A stretch of 64,000 nt of DNA from Bacteroidales bacterium. Lineage in GTDB: Bacteria; Bacteroidota; Bacteroidia; Bacteroidales; UBA932. The notes below the pieces were generated by a model. That model ran no database searches and had not been told where the DNA came from. It saw nothing but the letters and a program-made list of their open reading frames with translations. The translations under genes and the position numbers were made by a program. The DNA lies in assembly GCA_017399905.1 (NCBI GenBank), contig JAFQAR010000048.1, positions 1 to 64,000 on the forward strand, read 5' to 3'. Shown here one piece after another: positions 41,821 through 50,238 of this stretch (position 1 is its first letter; each line of letters starts with the position of its first letter).

Positions 41821-42899
41821 GAGTAGGTATCCTTACATTTCATAGGGCTCATAATTACGGGGCCGTGCTGCAATGTTATGCCTTGCAGCAGATACTTCGT
41901 GCAAAAGGACACGAAGTCAGGATAATAGACTACAGGCAGCCGTGGATAGAAGAGTTTTATAAGGTCTATAGTACGGACATGATCCGCAAGTGCAAAGGTG
42001 CGGCTGAGCTCCTATCCTATCTGAAGAAGACAACAAAGAAATTTCTTCTGGCTCCGCTCAAGGCTTCGCATTTCAAGTCTTTCCGTCTGAATTATCTTTC
42101 CGTTACAGAGCCTGTAAGCGGCTACTCCATTCCGCAGGAATTCGATGCGTATGTAATCGGCAGCGACCAATTGTGGAGCCTGCATTGTGTCGGGGGTGAA
42201 TACGACGCCGTCTATACCGGTTGTTTCGACAGGCCTGACAAGGCATTGCTTGTCGGTTATGCCATCAGTGCAGATCTTGCATCTGTAGAAAAGTCAGTGC
42301 ATTTTCTGACCGGGTGGGTTTCAAGGTTCGACTCTCTGTCATTCCGTGAATCCCGTATTGCCGATAAGGTCCATGAAATTACAGGACTCAATGTCGGAAC
42401 ATGTGTCGATCCGACCCTCCTTACAGATTCGTCCATGTGGTCGGATGTCATCGATCATAAATGGAAAGACAGGAATTTTGTTCTTGTATATGAGGTCAGG
42501 TGGAAGAAGGAGAATAAAGGAGCCTTAAGGAGAAAGGCTGCAGAACTTGCCCGATCCTTCGGTGATGGCTGCCAGGTGCTGGACCTCTCGTCAGGGAAAT
42601 ATTCTGTGTCTGATTTCGTCTCCATGTTCAGATATGCCAGATATGTCGTGACTACGTCCTTCCATGGCACCGTCTTCTCGCTGCTGTTCGAGAGGCCGTT
42701 TTATGTTTTTCCATTATGGAACGGATATGATCTCAGATATATGGAGCTTCTTCATTCCGTAGGAGCGGCGGACCGTATCATGGCTTTAGACAGGCCACTT
42801 GCCGCTTCCGATATGGATTTCAGCAGCATCAGAGTCCGTATGGATGTTCTGAGAGCCTCTTCGTCCGCCTTCTTAGACAACTCACTCGAACAAGAATAA
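41817..42899 (+). CDS. Polysaccharide pyruvyl transferase family protein
   Basis: A 360-residue protein of the CsaB/WcaK pyruvyltransferase fold: MRVGILTFHRAHNYGAVLQCYALQ at the start, YVIGSDQLWS, a CVDPTLL block and TSFHGTVFSLLF near the end, the PEP-site region. It would place a ketal pyruvate on a sugar of the repeat unit. It follows the FrhB-like gene with a 4-nt overlap, a pairing seen often in Bacteroidales. Confidence 0.88.
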   Translation: MRVGILTFHRAHNYGAVLQCYALQQILRAKGHEVRIIDYRQPWIEEFYKVYSTDMIRKCKGAAELLSYLKKTTKKFLLAPLKASHFKSFRLNYLSVTEPVSGYSIPQEFDAYVIGSDQLWSLHCVGGEYDAVYTGCFDRPDKALLVGYAISADLASVEKSVHFLTGWVSRFDSLSFRESRIADKVHEITGLNVGTCVDPTLLTDSSMWSDVIDHKWKDRNFVLVYEVRWKKENKGALRRKAAELARSFGDGCQVLDLSSGKYSVSDFVSMFRYARYVVTTSFHGTVFSLLFERPFYVFPLWNGYDLRYMELLHSVGAADRIMALDRPLAASDMDFSSIRVRMDVLRASSSAFLDNSLEQE

Positions 42900-42902
42900 T
42901 AT

Positions 42903-43907
42903 ATGCGCATATCTGTCATAATACCTGTATATAATGCTGCCTCAACACTTCACGCTACTGTTGAAAGCGTTCTGACTCAGGACTGTCCCGATGTGGAAAT
43001 CATACTCGTAGATGATGGAAGCGTCGATGACTCTCCACTCATATGTGACGACATATGCTCATCTGCATCGTCGGTCAAGGTCATCCATAAAGAGAACGGA
43101 GGTGTCAGTTCTGCAAGAAATGCCGGCCTGTCTGTCGCTTCCGGAGATTATGTGATGTTTCTTGATTCCGACGATATGCTCAGGCCGGGATCCCTGCGTC
43201 TTATGGGCGGATATGATTCGGATCTTGTTCTTGCCGGTTTCCGGAAGGTTCTGGATGGAAAAGTGACTGAGGTGAATGTACCCCGTGAGTCGGCTATGTA
43301 TGAGGGAGTTGAAGAAATGAGCGGCTTTCTGGATGATGTGATAGGGGAAAAGGACTGTTTCCTGCTCAATTCTTCCTGCTTCAAGCTTTACAGACGTTCG
43401 ATTGTGGAGGAATACGGTCTGAGGTTTGATGAGGCCCTCAGGTATGGTGAAGACAAGATGTTCGTGTTCAGATATCTTCTGTGTGCATCATCTGCCACGA
43501 CGGTCCATGAGGTCGCGTATGATTATATTATCCGCAGGGAGTCGCTAAGCAGCGATGTCACGTCTGATTCCCATGTTTCTCAGATACTCATGCTTCTGGA
43601 ACAATATACCGTTGTCCTGACCGGATTGCAGGCCCGCTATGCCGGCAGCGTGAAACTGAAGGCACTGTATCATGTCGATGTGGTATGCAGATATGTGTTC
43701 AGGATACTCACCTGTTTCTGCAGGAACACTTCAGAACATTGCAATCCTGAGGTGCTGGCTCTCCTGTACCGGTATATGGGAGAAGATCGGAAGCTTTCCA
43801 TCTTTTCTGTCCGTCCGGCACAGATCCCCAATGTCATCCTTTACAGATTCGGCAGCCCTCGCTTTTCAGTGCGGGTCTATTCTTTCGTTTCAAGAATCTT
43901 GAGATAG
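42903..43907 (+). CDS. Glycosyltransferase family 2
   Basis: A 334-residue GT-A enzyme: ISVIIPVYNAASTLHATVESVLTQ, EIILVDDGSVDDSP, NGGVSSARNAGLSVASGDYVMFLDSDD (the DxD region). It adds a sugar to the lipid-linked unit of the cluster; donor and linkage are unknown. Its end overlaps the convergent GT4 gene by 31 nt. Confidence 0.93.
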   Translation: MRISVIIPVYNAASTLHATVESVLTQDCPDVEIILVDDGSVDDSPLICDDICSSASSVKVIHKENGGVSSARNAGLSVASGDYVMFLDSDDMLRPGSLRLMGGYDSDLVLAGFRKVLDGKVTEVNVPRESAMYEGVEEMSGFLDDVIGEKDCFLLNSSCFKLYRRSIVEEYGLRFDEALRYGEDKMFVFRYLLCASSATTVHEVAYDYIIRRESLSSDVTSDSHVSQILMLLEQYTVVLTGLQARYAGSVKLKALYHVDVVCRYVFRILTCFCRNTSEHCNPEVLALLYRYMGEDRKLSIFSVRPAQIPNVILYRFGSPRFSVRVYSFVSRILR

Positions 43908-44977
43908 ATTTCCTTCAGGTGAGTCATTACACCTCCAGGCAGATAAGGCTTGACATTTCTGAGGCTTGCTTCGCCTTCTGTCCTGATCAGTTCAGGATTG
44001 TCCGCATATCTTGACATTGCCCTCCATATCTCTTCTTCATTTCCGGGAGTGACGAGAATACCGTTATTGTCGACAACTTCAGGTATTCCTCCGACAGGGG
44101 TCGATATGATCGGGCAGCCGTAGCTCATCGCCTCCAGTATGCTTATCGGCAGGCCTTCGTTGAAGGATGGCAGCACATATACGTCAGCCCAGTTGAGCAG
44201 ACGGATCTTCTTCTCTCCGCTGACCCAGCCTTCAAATCTGACGATTTCTTCAAGACCGTTTTCCTTGATTGCCTGCATAAGCTGATCTTCGTTTCTGTTC
44301 CCTCCGATCCTGAGTCCGATCCTGCCGGCGGCTTCCTCTTTATGTGCGGATATCGCCCTTATGATGTCGAAGACTCCCTTCCGTTGTCCGATTTCTCCGA
44401 GGAAGAGGAAATGTGTGAGCCCGTCTTCCTGCCTGCTTTCGGGCATTGCTGTCGGTTCAGGAGTAATGTTGTGAAGCACGGTCATTCTGCCGCTTTCAAT
44501 GCCAATGGAGCCGAACCATTCCTTCCATGATTCCGAAAGGACTATAAGAAGGTCTGCCTTTTTCAGGCTCTCAAGTATTCTGGCCTTGTCTTTTTCATCT
44601 GATTCGTTGTAGAAATCCTTGAAACGGCTTGCATGTACGTGCAGGATTACCTTCTTTCCGAAGAATCGGGCCATCCTGCTTATCTGGGCGTTTCTCCAGA
44701 AAGATCCGTCTGCTGCGGTGTGCTGGTGGACAATCCTGACCTTACGGTCGAATATCATCCTTACGGCCATGCGCAGGCAGCTTGTGACGAACCACCATGC
44801 CTTGGTGAGCTTTCCACCTTCCTTGTAGATAGGGTAGTATCGGAGATCCTCTATGTTCCTGCTCCAATAAGCCACTACGGCAGAAATGCCGCCAGGATGA
44901 TTCCTGAGATAGTAATCACCTGTCATCAGTACCTTTTCGGAAATGCTCCTTTCTATAATCGGCCGTGTCTGTGTCAT
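43877..44977 (-). CDS. Glycosyltransferase family 4
   Basis: A 366-residue GT-B enzyme: GGISAVVAYWSR near the N-terminus, LGEIGQRKGVFDIIRA, and the nucleotide-sugar site PSFNEGLPISILEAMSYGCPIISTPVGGIPEV. It lies on the opposite strand to the flippase unit, with a 31-nt 3' overlap, but probably works in the same polysaccharide. The -7 element TAGATTTG lies at 45041-45034. Confidence 0.92.
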   Translation of the reverse strand: MTQTRPIIERSISEKVLMTGDYYLRNHPGGISAVVAYWSRNIEDLRYYPIYKEGGKLTKAWWFVTSCLRMAVRMIFDRKVRIVHQHTAADGSFWRNAQISRMARFFGKKVILHVHASRFKDFYNESDEKDKARILESLKKADLLIVLSESWKEWFGSIGIESGRMTVLHNITPEPTAMPESRQEDGLTHFLFLGEIGQRKGVFDIIRAISAHKEEAAGRIGLRIGGNRNEDQLMQAIKENGLEEIVRFEGWVSGEKKIRLLNWADVYVLPSFNEGLPISILEAMSYGCPIISTPVGGIPEVVDNNGILVTPGNEEEIWRAMSRYADNPELIRTEGEASLRNVKPYLPGGVMTHLKEIYLKILETKE

Positions 44978-45033
44978 ATGGTTGTTCGAGTCTGTTATGT
45001 GTGCATATGCACTGTGGATCCGTTACCCTTCTG

Positions 45034-45041
45034 CAAATCTA
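45034..45041 (-). promoter_or_regulatory. -7 element of the GT4 gene
   Basis: TAGATTTG followed by CAGAA on the minus strand, the same 13-nt sequence as the RluA promoter at 45869-45862. Confidence 0.42.
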
Positions 45042-45082
45042 CTAATTTAATCGTCAGAATCACTCATCGTCAAGCAAAAGCT

Positions 45083-45841
45083 TTACCGTTCGTCTTCACG
45101 TCCGGAAACAAGCCTTCTGAATGAGCGCGGTATGTTCGACCTGAAGGACATTCTTTTTCCTGTGTATGGATGAGTGAATGTCAGTCCTGCAGCATGGAGA
45201 GCCAGTCTTCCTGCTGGGTCTGTAGTAGCCCCGTATTTCCTGTCTCCGGCTATCGGATGGCCTATCCAGCTGCTGTGGATCCTCAGCTGGTTCTTTCTTC
45301 CTGTTTCCAGACAGAATTCTGTCATGGTATATCGGGTGCCGGAATAAGTTCCAGTCTTCATGGTCAGGCACCGTGTCGAAGCGTAGACCCATCCGTTCCG
45401 TGGAGGATTATCCGCTGTATCCCCGGCTTCCATAGCGTAGCAATGCATCTTGAGTGTTTTCGGATTCTCGTACAGCCAGGATTCAATCCATCCTTCTTCA
45501 CTGTCGATCTTTCCTTCAAGAACTGCAATGTACCGTCTTTCCGAAATCATTTCTTCCCAGTTTTCCTGAAGAACATGTTTTGTCTGTTCGTCTTTTGCAA
45601 AAACAAGAAGTCCGGATGTGTCCCTGTCGAGCCTGTGGACGATGAATATGCGGTTGTTCCTGCCTTTTTTTCCAGCCCTTTCCTTTACGGTAGCGTTAAG
45701 GAGGGAATATGCTGTCACTTCGCCCGGACGGCCTGTTGACATGGTAAGCAGGCCGCTCGGCTTTTCGACTACAATAAGCCATTCGTCCTCGAAGACGATC
45801 TTCAAGGCTTCTCCAATGTTCTTTTCAGGTCCTTTTCTCAT
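45083..45841 (-). CDS. RluA family pseudouridine synthase
   Basis: A 252-residue synthase. The catalytic Asp is in HRLDRDTSGLLVFAK, with LVVEKPSGLLTMS earlier and RKNQLRIHSSWIGHPIAGDRKYG later, as in the RluA/RluD family. It lacks an S4 domain. It isomerises uridines in rRNA or tRNA; the exact target is unclear. It diverges from the HsdR_N gene. Confidence 0.92.
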   Translation of the reverse strand: MRKGPEKNIGEALKIVFEDEWLIVVEKPSGLLTMSTGRPGEVTAYSLLNATVKERAGKKGRNNRIFIVHRLDRDTSGLLVFAKDEQTKHVLQENWEEMISERRYIAVLEGKIDSEEGWIESWLYENPKTLKMHCYAMEAGDTADNPPRNGWVYASTRCLTMKTGTYSGTRYTMTEFCLETGRKNQLRIHSSWIGHPIAGDRKYGATTDPAGRLALHAAGLTFTHPYTGKRMSFRSNIPRSFRRLVSGREDER

Positions 45842-45861
45842 CCTGCAGTGATTTCTTTCTG

Positions 45862-45869
45862 CAAATCTA
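45862..45869 (-). promoter_or_regulatory. -7 element of the RluA gene
   Basis: TAGATTTG on the minus strand, followed by CAGAAA; about 20 nt before the ATG at 45841. No clear -33. Confidence 0.42.
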
Positions 45870-45873
45870 CGAA

Positions 45874-45891
45874 TAAATTTGACTATATTTG
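45874..45891 (+). promoter_or_regulatory. Tandem -7 elements of the HsdR_N gene
   Basis: TAAATTTG (45874-45881) and TATATTTG (45884-45891) lie 10 nt apart. The second is only 6 nt from the ATG at 45898, so its transcript would be leaderless. CTGCAAAT at 45859-45866 and ATTTGCAG at 45886-45893 form an inverted repeat linking this to the divergent RluA promoter. Confidence 0.5.
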
Positions 45892-45897
45892 CAGATT

Positions 45898-46314
45898 ATG
45901 GATACCAGGCAGACCATATGGGACCCGATAAGAAAGAAGAATGTTGCTCTGACTCCCGAAGAGAGAGTGAGGCAATGGTGCATCGGCATACTTGCCGACC
46001 ACTATCAGGTGCCGGTACATATGATGATGAGCGAGGCCGGTTTCAAGCTTGGTGAAAAGCAGTACCGTGCCGATATACTTGTCTATGACCGTAAGATGAA
46101 GCCGTTGGTCGTGGTTGAATGTAAAAGACCTGAAGTCGACCTTACGAGGGAAGTCCTCGACCAGGCCGTGAGATACAATATGGTGCTCAATGTCAGGTAT
46201 ATGATAATAACGAACGGTCTCAAGACCCTGATCCTCAAACGTAATGAAGAAGATGGGAGGGTGAGCTATGCTCCTTCAGGGTCAATGCCGGTATACAATG
46301 ATATGGTGATTTGA
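45898..46314 (+). CDS. Stand-alone HsdR N-terminal domain protein
   Basis: A 138-residue protein consisting only of the HsdR N-terminal PD-(D/E)XK-like nuclease fold: TPEERVRQWCIGIL, then the core YRADILVYDRKMKPLVVVECKRPEVDL, which carries Asp, Glu and Lys of the PD-(D/E)XK site. There is no helicase or methylase beside it, so it is not a type I restriction system. Such short proteins are conserved in Bacteroidetes near tRNA-processing and replication genes. The role is unknown. A TTG in frame at 45889 is less likely as a start. Confidence 0.85.
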   Translation: MDTRQTIWDPIRKKNVALTPEERVRQWCIGILADHYQVPVHMMMSEAGFKLGEKQYRADILVYDRKMKPLVVVECKRPEVDLTREVLDQAVRYNMVLNVRYMIITNGLKTLILKRNEEDGRVSYAPSGSMPVYNDMVI

Positions 46315-46315
46315 T

Positions 46316-47827
46316 ATGGCAGCAACTATAACACAGGGATTTCTTGACCATAAGATTTTTTCCATCATTTCCGAAGCCGCTCAGGAAATGGGCGTCAGGG
46401 CTTTTGTGATAGGCGGTTATGTCCGTGACTGCTTTCTTGCAAGACCGAGCAAGGATATTGACATCGTAGTGGAAGGCAGCGGAATCGCCTTGGCCGAAGC
46501 TGTGGGCAATAAGGTCCATAGCAATGTCTCCGTATTCAGGAATTTCGGTACCGCGATGCTCAGATATCACGGCATAGAGGTCGAGTTTGTCGGTGCAAGA
46601 AAGGAATCGTACAGAAGGGACTCAAGAAAACCAATAGTTGAGGACGGAACACTGGAGGACGACCAGCTCAGAAGAGATTTTACCATCAATGCGATGGCCT
46701 TCAGCCTGCAGAAGGAGGATTTCGGCGCTCTTGTCGATCCTTTCGGCGGCATAAGGGATCTTGCATCAGGCCAGATAAGGACACCTCTTGATCCGGATAC
46801 GACCTACAGTGATGACCCGTTGAGAATGGTGAGGGCCGTCAGATTCGCGACAAAGCTCTCTACTGCGGATCACCCGTTCGTGATTGTTCCTGAATCAATC
46901 GAGTCAATCCGTAGGAACAGGCATAGAATGGAGATTCTTTCGAAGGAACGTATAGTTGAGGAACTGAACAAGATACTCGTCACTCCCAAGCCTTCTTTGG
47001 GCTTCCGTCTTCTTGACGAGACAGGTCTTCTTGACTATATCCTTCCGCAGCTGTCCAAGCTGAAAGGTGTGGAGACTGTCGAGGGCAAAGGACATAAGGA
47101 GAATTTCTCCCATACCCTCGAAGTCCTTGATAATGTAGCTGCCGCTGAAACTGAAGCCATAGCGGAAGGCCGTCTCATGGATTATGTGTTCGAGGATGGA
47201 CAGGAGACCGCTCAGGTCAGGACTGAACCGAACGTGTGGCTCAGGTGGGCTGCGCTTCTGCATGATATAGCGAAGCCTGCGACCAAGAGATATGACGAGA
47301 ATCTGGGCTGGACATTCCACGGACATGAAGTAGTGGGGGCGAGATGGATCCCGAAGATATTCCAGAGCATGAAGATGCCTCTGAATGAAAAGATGAAGTA
47401 TGTGCAGAAACTTGTCTCCCTTCATCTGCGTCCGATAGCTCTTGTTACGGAGGAAGTTACGGATTCGGCCGTGCGCAGGCTGCTTTTCGATGCAGGGAAC
47501 GATATAGATGACCTGATGCTGCTGTGCAATGCCGACATCACGTCCAAGAATCCGCGTAAGGTTGCAAGGCTCCATTCCAACTTCGAGCTTGTCAGGAGGA
47601 AGCTTGTCGAGGTAGAGGCGAAGGATGCCATACGTAATTTCAAGAACCCTGTCACAGGTGACTATATTATGGAGACATTCGGCATAGGACCATGCAATCT
47701 CATAGGTCAGCTTAAGGAGCATGTGAAAAACGCCATTCTTGACGGTGAGATAGAGAACTCCTTCGAGGCAGCCGATGTCCTGATGCGCGCAAAGGCCGCT
47801 GAATTGGGCCTGACTCCCGTGAAATGA
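46316..47827 (+). CDS. CCA tRNA nucleotidyltransferase (HD domain type)
   Basis: A 503-residue class II nucleotidyltransferase. It has GGYVRDCFLARPSKDIDIVVEG (GG motif and DxD metal site), GTLEDDQLRRDFTINAMAF, DPLRMVRAVRFA and RNRHRMEILSKERIVEEL. A C-terminal HD domain follows (LRWAALLHDIAKPATK). It adds or repairs the CCA end of tRNAs; a poly(A) polymerase role cannot be excluded. It begins 1 nt after the HsdR_N stop and overlaps the recombinase by 4 nt. Confidence 0.92.
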   Translation: MAATITQGFLDHKIFSIISEAAQEMGVRAFVIGGYVRDCFLARPSKDIDIVVEGSGIALAEAVGNKVHSNVSVFRNFGTAMLRYHGIEVEFVGARKESYRRDSRKPIVEDGTLEDDQLRRDFTINAMAFSLQKEDFGALVDPFGGIRDLASGQIRTPLDPDTTYSDDPLRMVRAVRFATKLSTADHPFVIVPESIESIRRNRHRMEILSKERIVEELNKILVTPKPSLGFRLLDETGLLDYILPQLSKLKGVETVEGKGHKENFSHTLEVLDNVAAAETEAIAEGRLMDYVFEDGQETAQVRTEPNVWLRWAALLHDIAKPATKRYDENLGWTFHGHEVVGARWIPKIFQSMKMPLNEKMKYVQKLVSLHLRPIALVTEEVTDSAVRRLLFDAGNDIDDLMLLCNADITSKNPRKVARLHSNFELVRRKLVEVEAKDAIRNFKNPVTGDYIMETFGIGPCNLIGQLKEHVKNAILDGEIENSFEAADVLMRAKAAELGLTPVK

Positions 47828-48816
47828 CACTTATTGACAGATACATCGGTTATGTGAGGGATATCAGAAGGTATTCCCCTAAGACCGTTGCCGTTTATGA
47901 GGACGTTCTTCGTCAGTATCTCCGTGTGACATTTGATTCGGACGAGGTGACGGATAAGGAAATCGTCGCTTCGATGAATCATTCGGAAATACGTTCTTAT
48001 GAGGTGTGGCTTCTCGAGTCCGATCCTCCGAAATCTGCCCGTACAGTCTCGCTGCATCTGTCAGCACTGAGCGGTTTCTGCCGCTATCTCATGAAGGAAG
48101 GTGTTCTGAAGTCCAATCCTGTCAGACTTGTGGCCAAGCCGAAGCAGGAAAAGCGTCTGCCCCATTTTATACGTGATACGGCCCTTTCCGAGTATCTCAA
48201 GAATACATCACACCTCTTTGACGAGGAGGAGATGCGTATGTTCTGTGAATCCTGGGACACACCTCTCGGAAAGAAATGTTATGAAGATATTCTGGCAGCT
48301 CTTATAGTGCGTATCCTTTATTCTTCCGGTTTACGTCGTTCCGAACTTGTCGGCCTGTGTATTTCTGACGTCGATTTTGGTCGGAATGTTGTTAAAGTAA
48401 GGGGAAAAGGAGATAAAATGCGTGAAATTCCTCTTATAGATAGCTTATCTGAAGAAATTTTATTATATTTGAAAGCAGTTGAGACAATGTGCGGACGGAA
48501 CAGATCTTTGACAGAACCGCTTCTGGTGACATATAAGGGTTCGAGAATATATCCGGAATATGTCAACAGGGCAGTGAAGGGCGGACTTGAAGGCTATAAA
48601 GATATGCCGGGGCGCAAATCTCCCCATGTTCTGAGACACTCGCTTGCCACAGAACTTCTTGACAGGGAAGTCGACCTCAATTCCATCAAGGAACTTCTCG
48701 GCCACTCTTCATTAGCTGCGACTCAGGTCTATACCCACAGCACCATTGCCCGACTGAAGAGTATTTATGAACAAGCCCACCCAAGGGCAAAAAACGGAGG
48801 TAAACATGGAGATTAG
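47824..48816 (+). CDS. XerC/XerD-like tyrosine recombinase
   Basis: A 330-residue integrase-family recombinase. The N-terminal SAM-like domain (residues 1-90) is followed by a catalytic domain with SSGLRRSEL (Arg), HVLRHSLA (His-x2-Arg, read as LRH), LGHSSLAATQVYTHS (His and the nucleophile Tyr). Its housekeeping context, with no phage genes, fits a chromosome-dimer-resolution Xer protein. Its last 11 nt overlap the HPF gene. Confidence 0.9.
   Translation: MTLIDRYIGYVRDIRRYSPKTVAVYEDVLRQYLRVTFDSDEVTDKEIVASMNHSEIRSYEVWLLESDPPKSARTVSLHLSALSGFCRYLMKEGVLKSNPVRLVAKPKQEKRLPHFIRDTALSEYLKNTSHLFDEEEMRMFCESWDTPLGKKCYEDILAALIVRILYSSGLRRSELVGLCISDVDFGRNVVKVRGKGDKMREIPLIDSLSEEILLYLKAVETMCGRNRSLTEPLLVTYKGSRIYPEYVNRAVKGGLEGYKDMPGRKSPHVLRHSLATELLDREVDLNSIKELLGHSSLAATQVYTHSTIARLKSIYEQAHPRAKNGGKHGD
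48796..48800 (+). promoter_or_regulatory. Shine-Dalgarno site that sets the HPF start
   Basis: GGAGG lies 5 nt before the ATG at 48806, inside the xer gene. Strong SD sites are rare in this lineage, and this one favours 48806 over the in-frame ATG at 48767. Confidence 0.7.
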
Positions 48817-49096
48817 AGTTCAGAGCATCAAGTTCAATGCAGATCAGAAACTGTTGGACTTTATTGACAAGAAATTCTCTCGTATCGAGAAATTCTATGA
48901 TGCAGTAACAGGAGTGGATGTGGCGCTTTCATTGCTTCCAGACCATGAAAACAAGAACGTGAAGGTTCAGGTCAGCATACCTGGCAGCACGATCGTGGTC
49001 GAGAAGAATGCGAAGACCTTCGAAGACGCAGTGGTTGATTGCGCGGACATTCTCAAGGAAAAACTTGTAAAGGTAAAGGAAAGAAGAGCAGAATAA
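48806..49096 (+). CDS. hpf: Ribosome hibernation promoting factor (HPF/RaiA)
   Basis: A 96-residue short-type HPF: MEIRVQSIKFNADQKLLDFIDKKFSRIEKFYD, then VQVSIPGSTIVVEKNAKTFEDAVVDCADIL. It binds the ribosome decoding site in stationary phase. The start at 48806 overlaps the end of the recombinase gene and has an SD site. A terminator follows directly. Confidence 0.93.
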   Translation: MEIRVQSIKFNADQKLLDFIDKKFSRIEKFYDAVTGVDVALSLLPDHENKNVKVQVSIPGSTIVVEKNAKTFEDAVVDCADILKEKLVKVKERRAE

Positions 49097-49116
49097 TAAC
49101 ATCGTATTCAGATTCG

Positions 49117-49142
49117 GCAGCACCCCAAGGTGCTGCTTTTTT
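49117..49142 (+). terminator. Intrinsic terminator of hpf
   Basis: An 8-bp perfect stem GCAGCACC/GGTGCTGC with a CCAA loop, followed by TTTTTT. Confidence 0.93.
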
Positions 49143-49176
49143 GTAGCAAAACGGATGTCTTGTCGTCTAAATATAT

Positions 49177-49184
49177 TATCTTTG
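49177..49184 (+). promoter_or_regulatory. -7 element of the holA unit
   Basis: TATCTTTG followed by TCTGAT, 7 nt before the ATG at 49192. The transcript would have almost no leader. The sequence TTATCTTTGTCTGAT is identical to that before the GH84 gene. Confidence 0.5.
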
Positions 49185-49191
49185 TCTGATT

Positions 49192-50232
49192 ATGGCTAAA
49201 GGATTTGCAGAGACAGATTCCCTGTGCAGGGAGATTGTGAATGATGCCCGCAACGGCGTCTTCAAACCGGTTTATCTTCTTATGGGAGATGAACCGTATT
49301 ACGTCGATATGGTGTGCGATGCGATCATGGAATATTGTCTCGATGAGAGCGAGAGGGATTTCAATCAGACTGTATGCTATGGAGCTGATGTGGATGCCGA
49401 TACCGTGATTACGGCAGCAAGAAGATATCCGATGTTTTCCGAGCGCCAGCTCGTTGTCGTGAAGGAGGCTCAGATGATGAGAAGCCTTGAAGAACTTTCG
49501 GTCTATTGCCAGAAGCCATTGGAATCTACGGTACTTGTCATAGCTATGCATGGGGCAGGTGCCGACAAGAGAAAATCCTTGTACAAGACTGTATCCAAGA
49601 TGGGAGTTGTAGTGGATTCACAGGCTCTTAGGGATTACGAGATGCCTAAATGGATATCGATGTTCTATCAGACCAAAGGTCTTCGTATTGCTCCCGATGC
49701 TGCAGCCCTTCTTGGAGAATATGCGGGAACCGACCTGAACAAGATCTCGATAGAAACCGAAAAGATGCTCAAGAATCTTCCTGAAGGTACGGTGGAGGTG
49801 TCTTCTTCAGATATTGAACGAAATGTCGGAATCAGCAGACAGTTCAGCATCTTTGAGCTGACAAGGGAACTTTCTATGAAGAATCCGGCAAAGGCTTTGC
49901 GTATAGCTGCATATATAGGCTCTTCTGCAAAGTTCGCCATGCCTATGGCCGTCAGTGCGCTGTATACTCATTTCTATAGAATCCTGAAGTATGGGGCGCT
50001 GCTGATGAAGACTCCGCGTCCGGCAAACGACCAGAAGATGAAGGTACTGGGTGTCAACCCGTACTTCTTTTCCGAATATGACACTGCTGTCAGGAATTAT
50101 CCTGTCAGAAAGTGCATGGCGGTGATTGCGCTTCTGAAGGAATATGACTTCAAGGGCAAAGGTGGTGAGGTCGGCGAGGCGACCCCTGCAGAACTGATGA
50201 TGGAACTGACAGCAAAAATATTAAACATATAA
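49192..50232 (+). CDS. holA: DNA polymerase III delta subunit
   Basis: A 346-residue clamp-loader subunit. VYLLMGDEPYYVDMVCDAI near residue 25 is the family's hallmark block; RYPMFSERQLVVVKEAQ and LLGEYAGTDLNKISIETEKML follow. It opens the beta clamp within the DnaX complex. It is the first gene of a long unit reaching mntP. Confidence 0.93.
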   Translation: MAKGFAETDSLCREIVNDARNGVFKPVYLLMGDEPYYVDMVCDAIMEYCLDESERDFNQTVCYGADVDADTVITAARRYPMFSERQLVVVKEAQMMRSLEELSVYCQKPLESTVLVIAMHGAGADKRKSLYKTVSKMGVVVDSQALRDYEMPKWISMFYQTKGLRIAPDAAALLGEYAGTDLNKISIETEKMLKNLPEGTVEVSSSDIERNVGISRQFSIFELTRELSMKNPAKALRIAAYIGSSAKFAMPMAVSALYTHFYRILKYGALLMKTPRPANDQKMKVLGVNPYFFSEYDTAVRNYPVRKCMAVIALLKEYDFKGKGGEVGEATPAELMMELTAKILNI

Positions 50233-50238
50233 TATAAA

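Noticed and set aside
46904..47830. 308-residue minus-strand frame
   Set aside because: It is the antisense shadow of the CCA-adding enzyme gene, whose motifs are clear.
45898..48816. Possible defence system made of HsdR_N protein and tyrosine recombinase
   Set aside because: The intervening CCA-adding enzyme and following HPF and HolA are housekeeping genes, and no methylase or specificity subunit exists.
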